From positions 2,520,073 to 2,584,072 of the forward strand of contig NZ_CP011975.1 in the NCBI RefSeq assembly GCF_001047675.1: a stretch of DNA of 64,000 nucleotides, written 5' to 3'. Positions 48,728-57,741 of the stretch are shown here, piece by piece. A program made the position numbers and the translations under genes. Numbering within the stretch: position 1 is the first letter of the stretch; each line of letters starts with the position of its first letter. The notes below the pieces were generated by a model. The model saw only the letters and a list, made by a program, of their open reading frames with translations. It did not search any database and was not told the DNA's origin. The DNA comes from Yersinia aleksiciae. Its GTDB lineage: Bacteria > Pseudomonadota > Gammaproteobacteria > Enterobacterales > Enterobacteriaceae.

Positions 48728-49299
48728 TTTTGACCCCCAATATCGTTGGCTGAGGCGGAGTGAGTGGCCAGTAATTGTTGCAACTGCCCCAGCGTGTGGT
48801 GCAACTCGCCATCATTGCAAAGTTGCAAACAGTGAGCTGGCAACTGCTGCTGATAGTGCTGCGCCCGTTGTAAGCGCTCACTAATTTGCTCACTGTTTTC
48901 TCGCCCGCGCTGCTGCAATCGTTGCGCCAGAATGGCGGGTGAGACGGTCAGACACAGTGGCAGCAATTGGCCTGAATAGCGCCGCTCGACCTCGGGTAGA
49001 TAAGCTCTGGAGCCATTGACCATCACATCTAACCCACGCTGCAACCAGAGATCGATCTCGATGCCCACCCCATAGAGGTGCTGATGCGCCTGCCAGTGTA
49101 GGGCGAACAATCCCTGCGCTACCCGCTGGAAAAACTCCTGCTCACTCAGCGCGACATGATTTTCCGCCCCTGCATGGGCCGCGCGGGTGATATAGCGGTG
49201 AGCCACGATAATATTTGTCGGTTTCTCCGCTCGCAGCGCCGACAACAGGCAATCCTTCCCTGCGCCAGACGCGCCCATTAGATAAATTAAACGCGCCAT
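48718..49299 (-). CDS. phnN: Ribose 1,5-bisphosphate phosphokinase PhnN
   Basis: Phosphorylates ribose 1,5-bisphosphate to PRPP, the exit of the C-P lyase pathway into nucleotide metabolism. It has 193 residues with a guanylate-kinase-like P-loop, LMGASGAGKDCLL, at the very N-terminus, and the RYITRAAHAGAENHVAL and LQRRGRENSEQISERLQRA segments for substrate and lid. Its ATG overlaps the phnM stop by one base. Confidence 0.94.
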   Translation of the reverse strand: MARLIYLMGASGAGKDCLLSALRAEKPTNIIVAHRYITRAAHAGAENHVALSEQEFFQRVAQGLFALHWQAHQHLYGVGIEIDLWLQRGLDVMVNGSRAYLPEVERRYSGQLLPLCLTVSPAILAQRLQQRGRENSEQISERLQRAQHYQQQLPAHCLQLCNDGELHHTLGQLQQLLATHSASANDIGGQKWS

Positions 49300-50447
49300 C
49301 AGAACACCTGTTTTCCCTGACGCCAGACGTTTTGCACGTAAATATGCTTAGCCTGCAAACCCTGATGCTCACGGGCCAAAATCAAATCAGCTCGTTTACC
49401 TTCCGCAATCACGCCGCGATCTTCCAGCCCCAGAGCGCGGGCGGGGTTGCGCGTCACCAGATTGACCGCCTGTGGCAAGCTAAAGTCATTGCTGGCATCC
49501 TGCGCGATGCGAAATGCCGCATCCAGCAAGCTGGCTGGGTAATAATCAGACGATAAAATATCCAATACCCCCAGTGAGGCCAGTTGGTGCGCGGCGACAT
49601 TTCCTGAATGGGAGCCGCCACGGACGATATTTGGCGCGCCCATCAAGACTTGCAAACCCTGCTGATGGGAGGCGCTGGCAGCCGCCTCGGTGGTCGGGAA
49701 CTCGGCGATCACACTGCCCAGCGCTCGCGATTCCGCCACATGCTCGGTGGTCGCATCATCGTGGCTGGCAAGCGGGATGCCCAACTGACGACACTGCGCT
49801 GCAATGGCGGTTCGATTCGGCGCTGACCAACGGGCCGACAGCGTGACTTGCTCCTCCTCGAATTCAGCCATTTGCTGATCGTTAAGGTGATATTTTCCCT
49901 GATAATATTCACGATACTTGGCCCGAGAGGCAAACTGGCGCTGACCCGGTGAGTGATCCATCAGCGACACCAATGACAGCTCCGGCTGCATCATCAATTC
50001 TTCAAACAGCGGCAGGGTGCTTTGATGGGGGAGCTCACAGCGCAAATGGATCCGGTGTTCCGCGCGATTTAGCCCCGCCCGCTGGCTATCCACCACCGCA
50101 TTAATCATTTTTTGTAGATTATCCAGCCGATGGCCGCCATCGCGTACATCTCCAACGGCCACAGCATCCAGCACCGTGGTGATCCCGCAGGAGATCATCA
50201 GTGCGTCGTGGCTGCTCATGGCTGAATGGGCGGGCCAATCAACATTGGGCCGTGGGGTGAAGAATTTGTCCAAATTATCGGTATGCAGCTCGATCAACCC
50301 CGGTAACAGCCAGCCATTTTGTCCATCTATTGCGGCTGAAAGTTGGGTTGGGCGATCACTGTAACTATTGATCTCACCATTTTTGATTTCCAGCGATCCA
50401 TTGATCACCTGATCTTCCAAAATAAGATGGATGTTATTAAGGATCAT
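49299..50447 (-). CDS. phnM: Alpha-D-ribose 1-methylphosphonate 5-triphosphate diphosphatase PhnM
   Basis: Amidohydrolase-superfamily enzyme of 382 residues that removes pyrophosphate from the product of the PhnI complex. Metal-binding histidines lie in [14 protein letters not shown] and [11 protein letters not shown], and the catalytic Asp of the family is in [11 protein letters not shown]. The C-terminal small beta domain ends [13 protein letters not shown]. It overlaps phnL by four bases (ATGA) and phnN by one. Confidence 0.94.
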   Translation of the reverse strand: MILNNIHLILEDQVINGSLEIKNGEINSYSDRPTQLSAAIDGQNGWLLPGLIELHTDNLDKFFTPRPNVDWPAHSAMSSHDALMISCGITTVLDAVAVGDVRDGGHRLDNLQKMINAVVDSQRAGLNRAEHRIHLRCELPHQSTLPLFEELMMQPELSLVSLMDHSPGQRQFASRAKYREYYQGKYHLNDQQMAEFEEEQVTLSARWSAPNRTAIAAQCRQLGIPLASHDDATTEHVAESRALGSVIAEFPTTEAAASASHQQGLQVLMGAPNIVRGGSHSGNVAAHQLASLGVLDILSSDYYPASLLDAAFRIAQDASNDFSLPQAVNLVTRNPARALGLEDRGVIAEGKRADLILAREHQGLQAKHIYVQNVWRQGKQVF

Positions 50448-51163
50448 GCTGAGATCTCCGTGCTGACATGAGAGGGGGGTGGCGTCATGACCAGTAAGCG
50501 GTCGCTGACATGATGGCGCACGTTTTCATCGTGGAAAATCCCCACAATGGCGGCCCCTCGCTGCTTGGCTTCATCGATTAGGCTGACCACGGCGGCGCTA
50601 TTGGTGCTGTCCAGTGATGCCGTTGGCTCATCCAGCAACAAAATGGGGTAATCGACGATAAAACCCCGGGCGATATTGACGCGTTGCTGCTCCCCACCGG
50701 AAAAGGTCGAGGGGGCCAGATCCCACAGTCTTGGCGGGACATTCAGGCGCGTCAGCAGATCCTGCGCCCGCTGCTGGCAGGTTGCGCGATCGACACCCAA
50801 CTCTAGCAGCGGTTGCATCACCACATTCAAGGCACTGATCCGTGGGATCACCCGCAAGAACTGGCTAACCCAACCCACCGTATGACGGCGCACTGCCATG
50901 ATCTGCCGCGCTTCGGCGGCCACCATATCCAGCCACTCCCCCTGATGCTTGACCCAGATATGGCCGCTGTCAGGCAGATAGTTGGCATATAAAGAGCGTA
51001 GCAGAGTGGATTTGCCGCTGCCGGAATGGCCGTGCAGCACCACACATTCGCCACCGCTAACCTCGAGGGAGGTGTGATGCAGTACTGGCAGGCGAATCCC
51101 GTGCTGGTGGTGTAGCACGAAGGTTTTACTGAGGTTTTCGACTTTGAGTTGCAGGTGGTTCAT
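50444..51163 (-). CDS. phnL: C-P lyase system ATP-binding protein PhnL
   Basis: ABC-type ATPase subunit needed for ribose-phosphonate formation together with PhnI, G and H. It has 239 residues. Walker A is GHSGSGKST, the signature [15 protein letters not shown], Walker [17 protein letters not shown] 51163 ([15 protein letters not shown]) matches the E. coli start; a longer frame reaching 51268 runs into non-conserved sequence. Upstream is the 387-base hairpin-rich insertion that separates it from phnK, so its expression depends on read-through or another promoter. Confidence 0.93.
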   Translation of the reverse strand: MNHLQLKVENLSKTFVLHHQHGIRLPVLHHTSLEVSGGECVVLHGHSGSGKSTLLRSLYANYLPDSGHIWVKHQGEWLDMVAAEARQIMAVRRHTVGWVSQFLRVIPRISALNVVMQPLLELGVDRATCQQRAQDLLTRLNVPPRLWDLAPSTFSGGEQQRVNIARGFIVDYPILLLDEPTASLDSTNSAAVVSLIDEAKQRGAAIVGIFHDENVRHHVSDRLLVMTPPPSHVSTEISA

Positions 51164-51550
51164 GGTGAGTTCTCGTGGTTGTTTTTTTGTGTGCTGCTGC
51201 CGTGGTTTCGGTGCTGCTGTGCTGGTTTCGCTTAAATGATTTCGCTTGCTAGGGCTGCGGTGATCCATGTGACTTCAGTGTTAGCAATCGAGCAGGAGGG
51301 CAGGCCGGCCCTCCTGCACCTGCGGCTTCGCTCAACATCCATCGCCCACTGCGTGGGTTCCCTCTTTCATCTCTTCGGCTTAACGGGACGGCTTTAACCT
51401 ACATCCCTGTAGGTTGACGCCTTTCGCCGACGTCCTGTCGGTTCACCCTGCCTGCGTTCTTCCGTCGGCGTTGGCCGATTCGCTGGTTAAGGTCAAAATC
51501 AAAACCAGGGTAAAAATAAATAGCAAAAACAACGGCTAAAATCTAAAAAG
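51164..51550 (-). repeat. Hairpin-rich intergenic element inside the phn operon
   Basis: No gene is present. Three clear stem-loops lie in a row: GCAGGAGGGC/GCCCTCCTGC (51292-51317), AACCTACA/TGTAGGTT (51397-51416) and CCGAC/GTCGG (51427-51441). The composition (GC-rich, with GCTTCGCTC motifs) is like dispersed Yersinia repeats and unlike the packed phn genes. The other phn junctions here overlap or touch. Confidence 0.6.
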
Positions 51551-52354
51551 TCAGTTTTGCAGTACTGATGAGACGAGTAGCTGGGTGTAGGGGTGATGGG
51601 GGTCGTCCAAGACTCGGTCGGTGAGGCCGCTTTCGATGACTTGGCCCTCTTTCATCACCAGCAGGCGGTGTGCCAGTAGGCGGGCGACACCGAGGTCGTG
51701 GGTGACAATCACCACCGCGAGCTGCATCTCTACGACCAGATTGCGCAGGAGATCCAACAGCCGCGCTTGTACCGAGACGTCCAGTCCGCCAGTGGGTTCG
51801 TCCATAAACACCAGCTTCGGATGGGTCACCAAATTACGGGCAATTTGTAGCCGCTGCTGCATGCCACCGGAGAAGGTGGTGGGGAGATCATCCAAACGGG
51901 ACAGGGGGATCTCGACATCCTCCAGCCAGCGGCCGGCTTGTTGGCGTATCTCGCCGTAATGGCGCTGGCCGATCGCCATTAAGCGCTCGCCGATATTGCC
52001 GCCCGCCGAGACTTGCGGCCGCAAACCCTCTAGCGGATGCTGATGCACCACGCCCCATTCTGTGCGCAGTAAACGGCGGCGCTGACTCTCAGCCATCTGA
52101 TATAAATCAACCGGTTGCTGTGTGTCAGGGTGGTAAATAATCTGCCCCTGTTGCGGCGCGAGTCGCGCCGAAATGGATTTCAGCAGTGTGGTTTTCCCCG
52201 AACCAGACTCACCGACGATCCCCAAGACTTCGCCGGGATAGAGCTGGAAAGAGACATCACTGAATCCCTTGCCCGGCGCATAGAGGTGGGTGAGATTCTC
52301 CACCGACAGCAGCGGGTGGGCGGCGGAGGTGGAAACTGAGCATGCAGAAATCAT
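51551..52354 (-). CDS. phnK: C-P lyase system ATP-binding protein PhnK
   Basis: ABC-type ATPase that binds the PhnGHIJ core complex and is needed for C-P bond cleavage in vivo. It has 267 residues. Walker A is GESGSGKTT, the signature FSGGMQQRLQIARN, Walker B KLVFMDEPTGGLD, and the switch His is in VIVTHDLGVARLL. The N-terminus is about 10 residues longer than in E. coli (MISACSVSTSAAHP). Its start overlaps the phnJ stop (ATGA). Confidence 0.95.
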   Translation of the reverse strand: MISACSVSTSAAHPLLSVENLTHLYAPGKGFSDVSFQLYPGEVLGIVGESGSGKTTLLKSISARLAPQQGQIIYHPDTQQPVDLYQMAESQRRRLLRTEWGVVHQHPLEGLRPQVSAGGNIGERLMAIGQRHYGEIRQQAGRWLEDVEIPLSRLDDLPTTFSGGMQQRLQIARNLVTHPKLVFMDEPTGGLDVSVQARLLDLLRNLVVEMQLAVVIVTHDLGVARLLAHRLLVMKEGQVIESGLTDRVLDDPHHPYTQLLVSSVLQN

Positions 52355-53232
52355 CGGGTGTTTACCTCGTGCGTCAGGCTATCTTGTGCGGCTATCTGCG
52401 CCAGTTGCTGCTGGCAGAAATCGGTATCCGAGCAAACAAACATCCGACTGCCTTGATCATCTATCACCACCTCATCGAGATAACTGTGACGGGATCCACA
52501 GAGGGCGCAGGGGTGATCCCACTGCTGCACGGTGAAGGGGTGATCGTCGAAATCCAGACTCTCCACCTTGGTAAACGGCGGCAGGGCATACAGGCGCTTC
52601 TCGCGGCCAGCGCCGAACAGTTGCAGGGCGGGCATCATGTGCATTTTGGGATTATCAAATTTCGGGATCGGCGAGGGGTCCATCACGTAGCGATCATTCA
52701 CTTTAACCGGATAGGCGTAGGTGGTGGCGATATGGCCGTAGCGGGCGATATCTTCGTACAGCTTCACCTGCATTACGCCGTACTCCTCCAGCGCATGCAT
52801 TTTGCGGGTTTCGGTCTCCCGTGGCTCGATAAAGCGCAGCGGCTCTGGGATCGGCACTTGATAGATCAGGATCTGATCTGCGCCCAGTGGCGTCTCCGGA
52901 ATGCGGTGGCGAGTCTGGATCAGTGTGGCGTCGGCGGTCTTTTCGGTGGTCGTCACGCCGCTGACCCGCTGGAAGAAGCGGCGGATCGACACCGCATTGG
53001 TGGTGTCATCCGCCCCTTGATCAATCACTTTCAGCACGTCTGCACGGCCAATCAAACAGGCGGTCAGTTGAATACCGCCCGTGCCCCAACCATAAGGCAT
53101 CGGCATCTCCCGCCCAGCAAACGGCACCTGATAACCGGGGATCGCCACGGCTTTCAGCAGCGCGCGGCGTAATGTCCGCTTGGTCTGTTCATCCAGATAC
53201 CCCAGATTGTAACCGGTGAGAACCTCAGTCAT
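52351..53232 (-). CDS. phnJ: Carbon-phosphorus lyase catalytic subunit PhnJ
   Basis: Radical S-adenosylmethionine enzyme that cuts the C-P bond of ribose-5-phosphate 1-methylphosphonate. It has 293 residues. The unusual C-terminal cysteine set is complete: CALC, then about 21 residues on VC, then SDTDFC, i.e. three ligands of the [4Fe-4S] cluster plus the thiyl-radical Cys. The N-terminal GYNLGYLDEQTKRTLRRALLKAVAIPGYQVPF is typical. It overlaps phnI by eight bases and phnK by four. Confidence 0.96.
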   Translation of the reverse strand: MTEVLTGYNLGYLDEQTKRTLRRALLKAVAIPGYQVPFAGREMPMPYGWGTGGIQLTACLIGRADVLKVIDQGADDTTNAVSIRRFFQRVSGVTTTEKTADATLIQTRHRIPETPLGADQILIYQVPIPEPLRFIEPRETETRKMHALEEYGVMQVKLYEDIARYGHIATTYAYPVKVNDRYVMDPSPIPKFDNPKMHMMPALQLFGAGREKRLYALPPFTKVESLDFDDHPFTVQQWDHPCALCGSRHSYLDEVVIDDQGSRMFVCSDTDFCQQQLAQIAAQDSLTHEVNTR

Positions 53233-54388
53233 GGTGCGGCTCCTGTGTTGGGGTGGGTTCAGCGGAGGATGGTGCTACCGAGGATGGTGTTACCGAGGAT
53301 TGTGCTGCGCAGGAGAGGTGCTCACGGCGCAGGCGCTTGAGCAACTCCAGCTCAGCTTGAAAATCGACGTAATGGGGTAGTTTGAGGTGCGAGACAAAAC
53401 CGGCGGCCTCAACGTTATCCGCATGGGCGAGCACGAACTCTTCATCCTGCGCCGGACTGGTGACGTTCTCGTCATATTCGCGGCTTTGCAGGGCGCGATC
53501 CATCAGCGCCATCGACATCGCCTTGCGCTCGCCGCGACCAAAAACCAAACCGTAGCCACGGGTAAAGTGTGGCGGTTCTGATGCCGGATCGACAAAGCCA
53601 TTCACCATTTCACATTCGGTCAGCAGGATCTCGCCGATATCGATAGCAAAGCCCAACTCTTCCGGCTGGATGGAGATGGTCAGGTCACCGGTACGAATTT
53701 CGGCGGCAAATGGGTGGGTGCGGCCATAGCCGCGCTGAGTGGAGTAACTCAACGCCAGTAGAAAACCTTCGTCGCCCCGCACCAATTGTTGCAGCCGCGC
53801 CGAACGATGGCAGGGGTATACGGGTGGATGACGAGTGATATCTTCCGGTGCAGTGCCGTCATCTTGCTCGGCGTGCGCTAACTGCTCTTGTGTCAGTAAA
53901 TCAAACACATGGGCGCAGCGATCCCGCAATAGGTCATCCGGCGGTACTGCGCGGCCATCAGGGGCTGCGGGGGCGTCACCGGAGGCCAACAGGGTGAAAT
54001 CCAGTAGCCGATGGGTGTAATCGTAGGTCGGGCCGAGCACCTGCCCGCCGGGCAAATCTTTGTAAATAGCGGAGATGCGCCGCTCTAGCCGCATATTCTC
54101 CGTCGCCAGTGGCAGGCTAACCGCGAGGCGCGGCAAGGTGGTGCGATAGGCGCGCAGCAAGAAAATAGCTTCAACCAGATCACCGCTGGCTTGCTTAATC
54201 GCCAGGGCAGCCAGTTCGCGATCGTAGATACCCCCTTCGGTCATCACCCGATCCACCGCCAGCCCCAGTTGTTGCTCGATCTGCTCGCAATCGATCGCTG
54301 GGATCTGGGTGTCGCCGCGCCGCTGGTGCTCCAGCAATTGATGGGCTGCCGCAATGGCTTTTTCGCCCCCTTTGACTGCAACGTACAT
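53225..54388 (-). CDS. phnI: C-P lyase core complex subunit PhnI
   Basis: Nucleosidase-like subunit that, with PhnG, H and L, exchanges the adenine of ATP for a phosphonate. It has 387 residues. Conserved segments include MYVAVKGGEKAIAAAH, DRVMTEGGIYDRELAALAIKQASGD, STQRGYGRTHPFAAEIR and DEEFVLAHADNVEAAGFVSHLKLPHYVDFQAEL. Start ATG 54388 (MYVAVK) overlaps the phnH stop as TGATG. The C-terminal tail has repeated Ser-Ser-Val-Ala/Thr-Pro units coded by a short repeated sequence and is longer than in E. coli. Confidence 0.95.
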   Translation of the reverse strand: MYVAVKGGEKAIAAAHQLLEHQRRGDTQIPAIDCEQIEQQLGLAVDRVMTEGGIYDRELAALAIKQASGDLVEAIFLLRAYRTTLPRLAVSLPLATENMRLERRISAIYKDLPGGQVLGPTYDYTHRLLDFTLLASGDAPAAPDGRAVPPDDLLRDRCAHVFDLLTQEQLAHAEQDDGTAPEDITRHPPVYPCHRSARLQQLVRGDEGFLLALSYSTQRGYGRTHPFAAEIRTGDLTISIQPEELGFAIDIGEILLTECEMVNGFVDPASEPPHFTRGYGLVFGRGERKAMSMALMDRALQSREYDENVTSPAQDEEFVLAHADNVEAAGFVSHLKLPHYVDFQAELELLKRLRREHLSCAAQSSVTPSSVAPSSAEPTPTQEPHHD

Positions 54389-54969
54389 CAGCACACCTCC
54401 ACATGGGTAGTGCGTGGGATCGCCATCAGCTTCTCACCACAGGTCAACAGAAAATCGATACCCGCAGGGAATGCGACGGGGCGGTTAAGCAGGTAGTCCA
54501 GTACGGCGGCGGGCAGTTGCGGCGCGACTCTGCGGTGGTGTTCAATGCCCGGCCCGCGCAGACGTAATGCTATGCCGTGGTGCAGACTGTCGGTTTGAAT
54601 CACGACCGTGGTGGAGTGCTCCGGCGATAGCTCGTCACCGGCTGGGCAGGCGGCCAGTTGCTCTGCCGTGACGGCATCACTAAATAGCGCAAAGCTGGAC
54701 GCAGCACTGCTTGCTGCCAAGGGGGTGCCAGTATGGAAGCGCAGATTCTGTTGCACCTCGTCACTGCTTAACGCAGCAGCCAGATAGAGCGGGGTTTCCT
54801 GATCCGCCAATGTCAGCAAGAGAGCGGTAGTGGCGGGGTTCAGCGGTTGCCAACCGGTGACAAGAGGTAGCGTGACCAGCACACCGGGTTCGCTCAACGC
54901 TTTGAGAATGCGGCGAAAACTGTGCTGAGCATCATCAACGGGCTGGTCAAAATGGGTGAGTAAGCGCAT
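54388..54969 (-). CDS. phnH: C-P lyase core complex subunit PhnH
   Basis: Subunit of the PhnGHIJ core, 193 residues, fold related to PLP-dependent transferases but without cofactor. Recognised by FDQPVDDAQHSFRRILKALSEPG, LTLADQETPLYL, LRGPGIEHH and FPAGIDFLLTCGEKLMAIPRTT. Its ATG and the phnG stop share one base. Confidence 0.94.
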   Translation of the reverse strand: MRLLTHFDQPVDDAQHSFRRILKALSEPGVLVTLPLVTGWQPLNPATTALLLTLADQETPLYLAAALSSDEVQQNLRFHTGTPLAASSAASSFALFSDAVTAEQLAACPAGDELSPEHSTTVVIQTDSLHHGIALRLRGPGIEHHRRVAPQLPAAVLDYLLNRPVAFPAGIDFLLTCGEKLMAIPRTTHVEVC

Positions 54970-55466
54970 CAGTCCTCACCTCGCACTAGGGTAAAGAAAT
55001 CCACTTTGCTGGAGGCGATAGCGCGGGCGCGTAGCTGCCGCCGCTCTTGCTGTGCCGCTGCCAGTGGGTAAATCACCGCGCTCAGTAGCAGTTTATTCAG
55101 TCCGGCGGGCTTGCCGTGGGCGGTGGCCGGATCTCTGTTGAGAGTCGAGAGTTGCAGCAAGGCATCCAGCAGTGCACAAAGTTCGGCGTGGGGTTTATTG
55201 CGCCCGGCAATGTAGCTGTAGCCGTAAATATCGGGGTTATCATTCAGCATAATGACCGCACGGGTGAGGGTCATATCGCCGAGAATAAAGCGGCGGCCAG
55301 TGGCCCCCATTCTGGCCTGCAATTGGTTTAAGCCAATCTCCGGCGCGCGGATCACTTGATAGGTCGGTGACAAGTTCAGTGGCTGCCAGTGGGCGAGGAG
55401 TTCAGCCGGTTGGCTATGTGCCAACACTGACATCCAGCTCTGCCGAGTGGTCGAGGTGCTTTCCAT
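54969..55466 (-). CDS. phnG: C-P lyase core complex subunit PhnG
   Basis: Subunit of the PhnGHIJ core, 165 residues. Recognised by RQSWMSVLAHSQPAELLAHW, RAPEIGLNQLQARMGATGRRFILGDMTLTRAV and GYSYIAGRNKPHAELCALLDALLQ, and by the C-terminal KVDFFTLVRGED. It begins directly after the phnF stop with no spare base. Confidence 0.94.
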   Translation of the reverse strand: MESTSTTRQSWMSVLAHSQPAELLAHWQPLNLSPTYQVIRAPEIGLNQLQARMGATGRRFILGDMTLTRAVIMLNDNPDIYGYSYIAGRNKPHAELCALLDALLQLSTLNRDPATAHGKPAGLNKLLLSAVIYPLAAAQQERRQLRARAIASSKVDFFTLVRGED

Positions 55467-56192
55467 TCAGTGCTCCATGGTCAGTTCAATCATGTCAGCG
55501 CGGGTCAGGCTGACGGAGTATTCCGCCACCTGTTGGCTATCGACACAGATATTTAAGGTGCGCACACACAGCAGCGGCGCATGGGTGGCAATCTCCAGCA
55601 AGCGGCTCTCTTTGGCCTGTGCGCGGCGTGCGCTGATGCGCGTCTGGCTACGGCTGAGTGGCTGTTGCAGATGCTGCGTGATGAATTGATGCAGCGAGCC
55701 GGAGTTGAACTGTTGCAGTGCGGGCCACCAATTGAGGTCGGGTAGGTAGTGATTGATCAGGCAGACCGGCACGCCATTGACCCGCCTCAAGGTGCGTAAG
55801 TGGATCACTGGCGCACCCTCTTCCAGGGAGAGTGCTTTGGCGACATGCTCTACACAAGGGCGTAAGACCGCTAGTAAGCGCTCACTGGTGGGGTCACTGC
55901 CCTGATCCAGCAAGTTTTGGCTAAAGCGTGCATTGGCATGTAGCGGGTAGTCATAGGGGCGCATCAACACCAGAGTGCCGATACCCTGGCGGCGTTGTAG
56001 CCAGCCGCGCTCAACCAGTTCATCCACGGCACGGCGCAGGGTATGGCGGTTGACCTGATAACGATCCGCCAATTGCTGCTCGGGAGGCAGGTAATCACCA
56101 CAGCGATAGTGACCGCGTAGCTCCTGTTCTAACTGGGCCGCAATTTGTTGATAGCGGGTGGGGAAGCTGGTCGGTGGTCTAGATAAGTGCAT
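55467..56192 (-). CDS. phnF: GntR-family transcriptional regulator PhnF
   Basis: Regulator of phosphonate genes, 241 residues as in E. coli. The winged-helix DNA-binding domain (about 10-80) contains YLPPEQQLADRYQVNRHTLRRAVDELVERGWL, and the UTRA ligand-binding domain fills the rest (ARFSQNLLDQGSDPTSERLLAVL to SVSLTRADMIE). Start ATG 56192 (MHLSRPPTSFPTRYQ) matches E. coli. It is first in the operon; phnC, phnD and phnE, which precede it in E. coli, are absent. Confidence 0.93.
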   Translation of the reverse strand: MHLSRPPTSFPTRYQQIAAQLEQELRGHYRCGDYLPPEQQLADRYQVNRHTLRRAVDELVERGWLQRRQGIGTLVLMRPYDYPLHANARFSQNLLDQGSDPTSERLLAVLRPCVEHVAKALSLEEGAPVIHLRTLRRVNGVPVCLINHYLPDLNWWPALQQFNSGSLHQFITQHLQQPLSRSQTRISARRAQAKESRLLEIATHAPLLCVRTLNICVDSQQVAEYSVSLTRADMIELTMEH

Positions 56193-56577
56193 GGCAGATA
56201 TACCTCTCTCAACACAACCCCCCTTGATGGACGCACAAAATGCAGCAGCAGAAAGCGTCAAACGGTCGGACAGCGGGGTGATTGTCATGGCGATAACCGG
56301 TAAGTGATCTCACCGCTATGCTGGCTTTTTTTCATGACAGTAGGGTTAAGCTGAGATGGCGGTACGGTGAACTTTTATGATGATAAAACGGTTTTTTTAT
56401 CGGTAAAAGTGAACTGTTTATACGAAAAAGATTTATCGCATTATCAATTCGATACATCTACAGCCAATAACTAATCATTTAAAACAAAAAATAAACATTA
56501 TTGCAACTTGAGGGAAACATAAGTGTCTCTTATAGTTATTTTACGCCGCTGTGGCGTTCTCTCTGAGGGTTTATACT
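56193..56577. promoter_or_regulatory. Divergent region between phnF and the lipoprotein gene
   Basis: 385 bases without a gene. On the minus strand CTGTCAT (56340-56334) equals one half of a Pho box, but the second half is poor. On the plus strand a sigma-70 promoter precedes the lipoprotein gene. An AT-rich stretch separates the two. Confidence 0.5.
56508..56536 (+). promoter_or_regulatory. Sigma-70 promoter of the lipoprotein-TpsB unit
   Basis: TTGAGG (56508-56513) and TATAGT (56531-56536) are separated by 17 bases, about 40 bases before the start codon. A small CGCC/GGCG stem lies in the short leader. Confidence 0.6.
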
Positions 56578-57636
56578 ATGCGCCCTAATAATATCAGCCA
56601 TCTGAGCAAGATAAGTTTGGCAATATTGCTTGCTTGCTCCCTTGCCGCCTGCAGCGGAAGTGGCGGCGGTTCTTACAATGCGGCGAAGAATAATTCAGGC
56701 CAAACTACGGGTGGTTCAGGGACTGACGGCGGTACTGGCGGAGGTTCTGGAGGTGGCTCTGACGACGGGACGGGCGGCGGTGGAACGGGTGGTGGAACGA
56801 CGACCAATAATTCCGCCACTGGCAATGTAGTCAGTGGCGTAGGCACCGCAGTAGATGGTGTGGGTAATACGGTCAGTGATGTGGTCAGTCAAACCCCAGT
56901 TGGCAGCTTGCCCGTTGTTGGCTCGGGTCTGGTCACGGTGGTCGATAGCGCCGGTAATGCGGTCAGCGAAGTTGGGACCGGATTACAGACCGGCGTCGGT
57001 CAATTAGGAAATAATCCTAATGCTTTAGGCACGACAGCGGCCAGTGTACCGAAAGCGGTGGCGGATGTGGGTACCGGTGTTTCAGGATTAGGTGGCACAG
57101 TTTCAGGTATTGGCACCAATACGCCATTAGCGGGCGTGACCGGTACTGCGGGTGGATTGGTCGATAAGACTGGCGGGACAGTCAGTGCTATCGGCAATGG
57201 ATTGGCGCAAGATCTGCAAACTGGCACCACCAGTAAGCTGACGACGGCAGCGACTGGGATCGTGACGCCGGTGGTGGGTCAGGTACAAGATGTGACTCAA
57301 TCAGTGGGTGCCACCACCGGTATTGGTGCGCCAGTGAATAATTTGTTGACAGCGGTGGGTGGCACCGTTTCGGCCACGGGTACACAGGTGGGTACCAATG
57401 CACCCGCTTTAGCGGGAGTAGGCCAAGTGCTGCAAGGCACCGGGCAAGCGGTTTCCAGTGCGGGTGGCTTGGTGGCATCACCCACGTCCACCAGTGGCTC
57501 CAATGGCTTATTGGCTGGAGTGAATAACACTGTGGGTGGGGTCACCGGCGGGCTGACGGCAGGGGTTTCTGCCAATACGAATGCCAGCACAGGGGGGAGC
57601 TTAGTCGGCGGGTTGTTGAAACCTAAAACTAATTGA
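56578..57636 (+). CDS. Low-complexity Gly/Val/Thr-rich lipoprotein next to a TpsB transporter
   Basis: A 352-residue predicted lipoprotein. The signal peptide ends in the lipobox LAAC (Cys25), followed by SGSG, which predicts outer-membrane sorting. A Gly/Ser/Thr/Asn linker (26-90) is followed to the end by degenerate units of about 10-12 residues, such as VSGVGTAVDGVGNTVSDV and LGGTVSGIGTNTPLAG. After Tyr33 there is no aromatic residue, Cys, His, Met or Arg and one Glu. There is no Gly-X-Y triplet run, so a collagen-like label is not supported, and no TPS secretion domain. GAGGG lies eight bases before the ATG. Function unknown; the neighbour suggests a surface or secreted fate. Confidence 0.8.
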   Translation: MRPNNISHLSKISLAILLACSLAACSGSGGGSYNAAKNNSGQTTGGSGTDGGTGGGSGGGSDDGTGGGGTGGGTTTNNSATGNVVSGVGTAVDGVGNTVSDVVSQTPVGSLPVVGSGLVTVVDSAGNAVSEVGTGLQTGVGQLGNNPNALGTTAASVPKAVADVGTGVSGLGGTVSGIGTNTPLAGVTGTAGGLVDKTGGTVSAIGNGLAQDLQTGTTSKLTTAATGIVTPVVGQVQDVTQSVGATTGIGAPVNNLLTAVGGTVSATGTQVGTNAPALAGVGQVLQGTGQAVSSAGGLVASPTSTSGSNGLLAGVNNTVGGVTGGLTAGVSANTNASTGGSLVGGLLKPKTN

Positions 57637-57647
57637 AAGCAAAATTC

Positions 57648-57673
57648 GCTCCCCTCCCACTCCTGAGGGGAGC
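57648..57673 (+). other. Hairpin between the lipoprotein gene and tpsB
   Basis: The eight-base-pair stem GCTCCCCT/AGGGGAGC with a ten-base loop has no T-run. It could limit read-through or protect the upstream mRNA. Confidence 0.6.
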
Positions 57674-57741
57674 ACCTAATCTAAAGATAATAAAAATAGA
57701 TTATTAAAATTATAATTTTGTGTGCGCAGAAGGAATATTCT

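Noticed and set aside
52342..53172. 276-codon open frame on the plus strand opposite phnJ
   Set aside because: It is complementary to phnJ, whose cysteine motif and gene context are certain; the reading comes from GC-rich codon structure.
56323..56340. Pho box upstream of phnF
   Set aside because: CTGTCAT is perfect but the second repeat eleven bases on does not match; one half is expected by chance.
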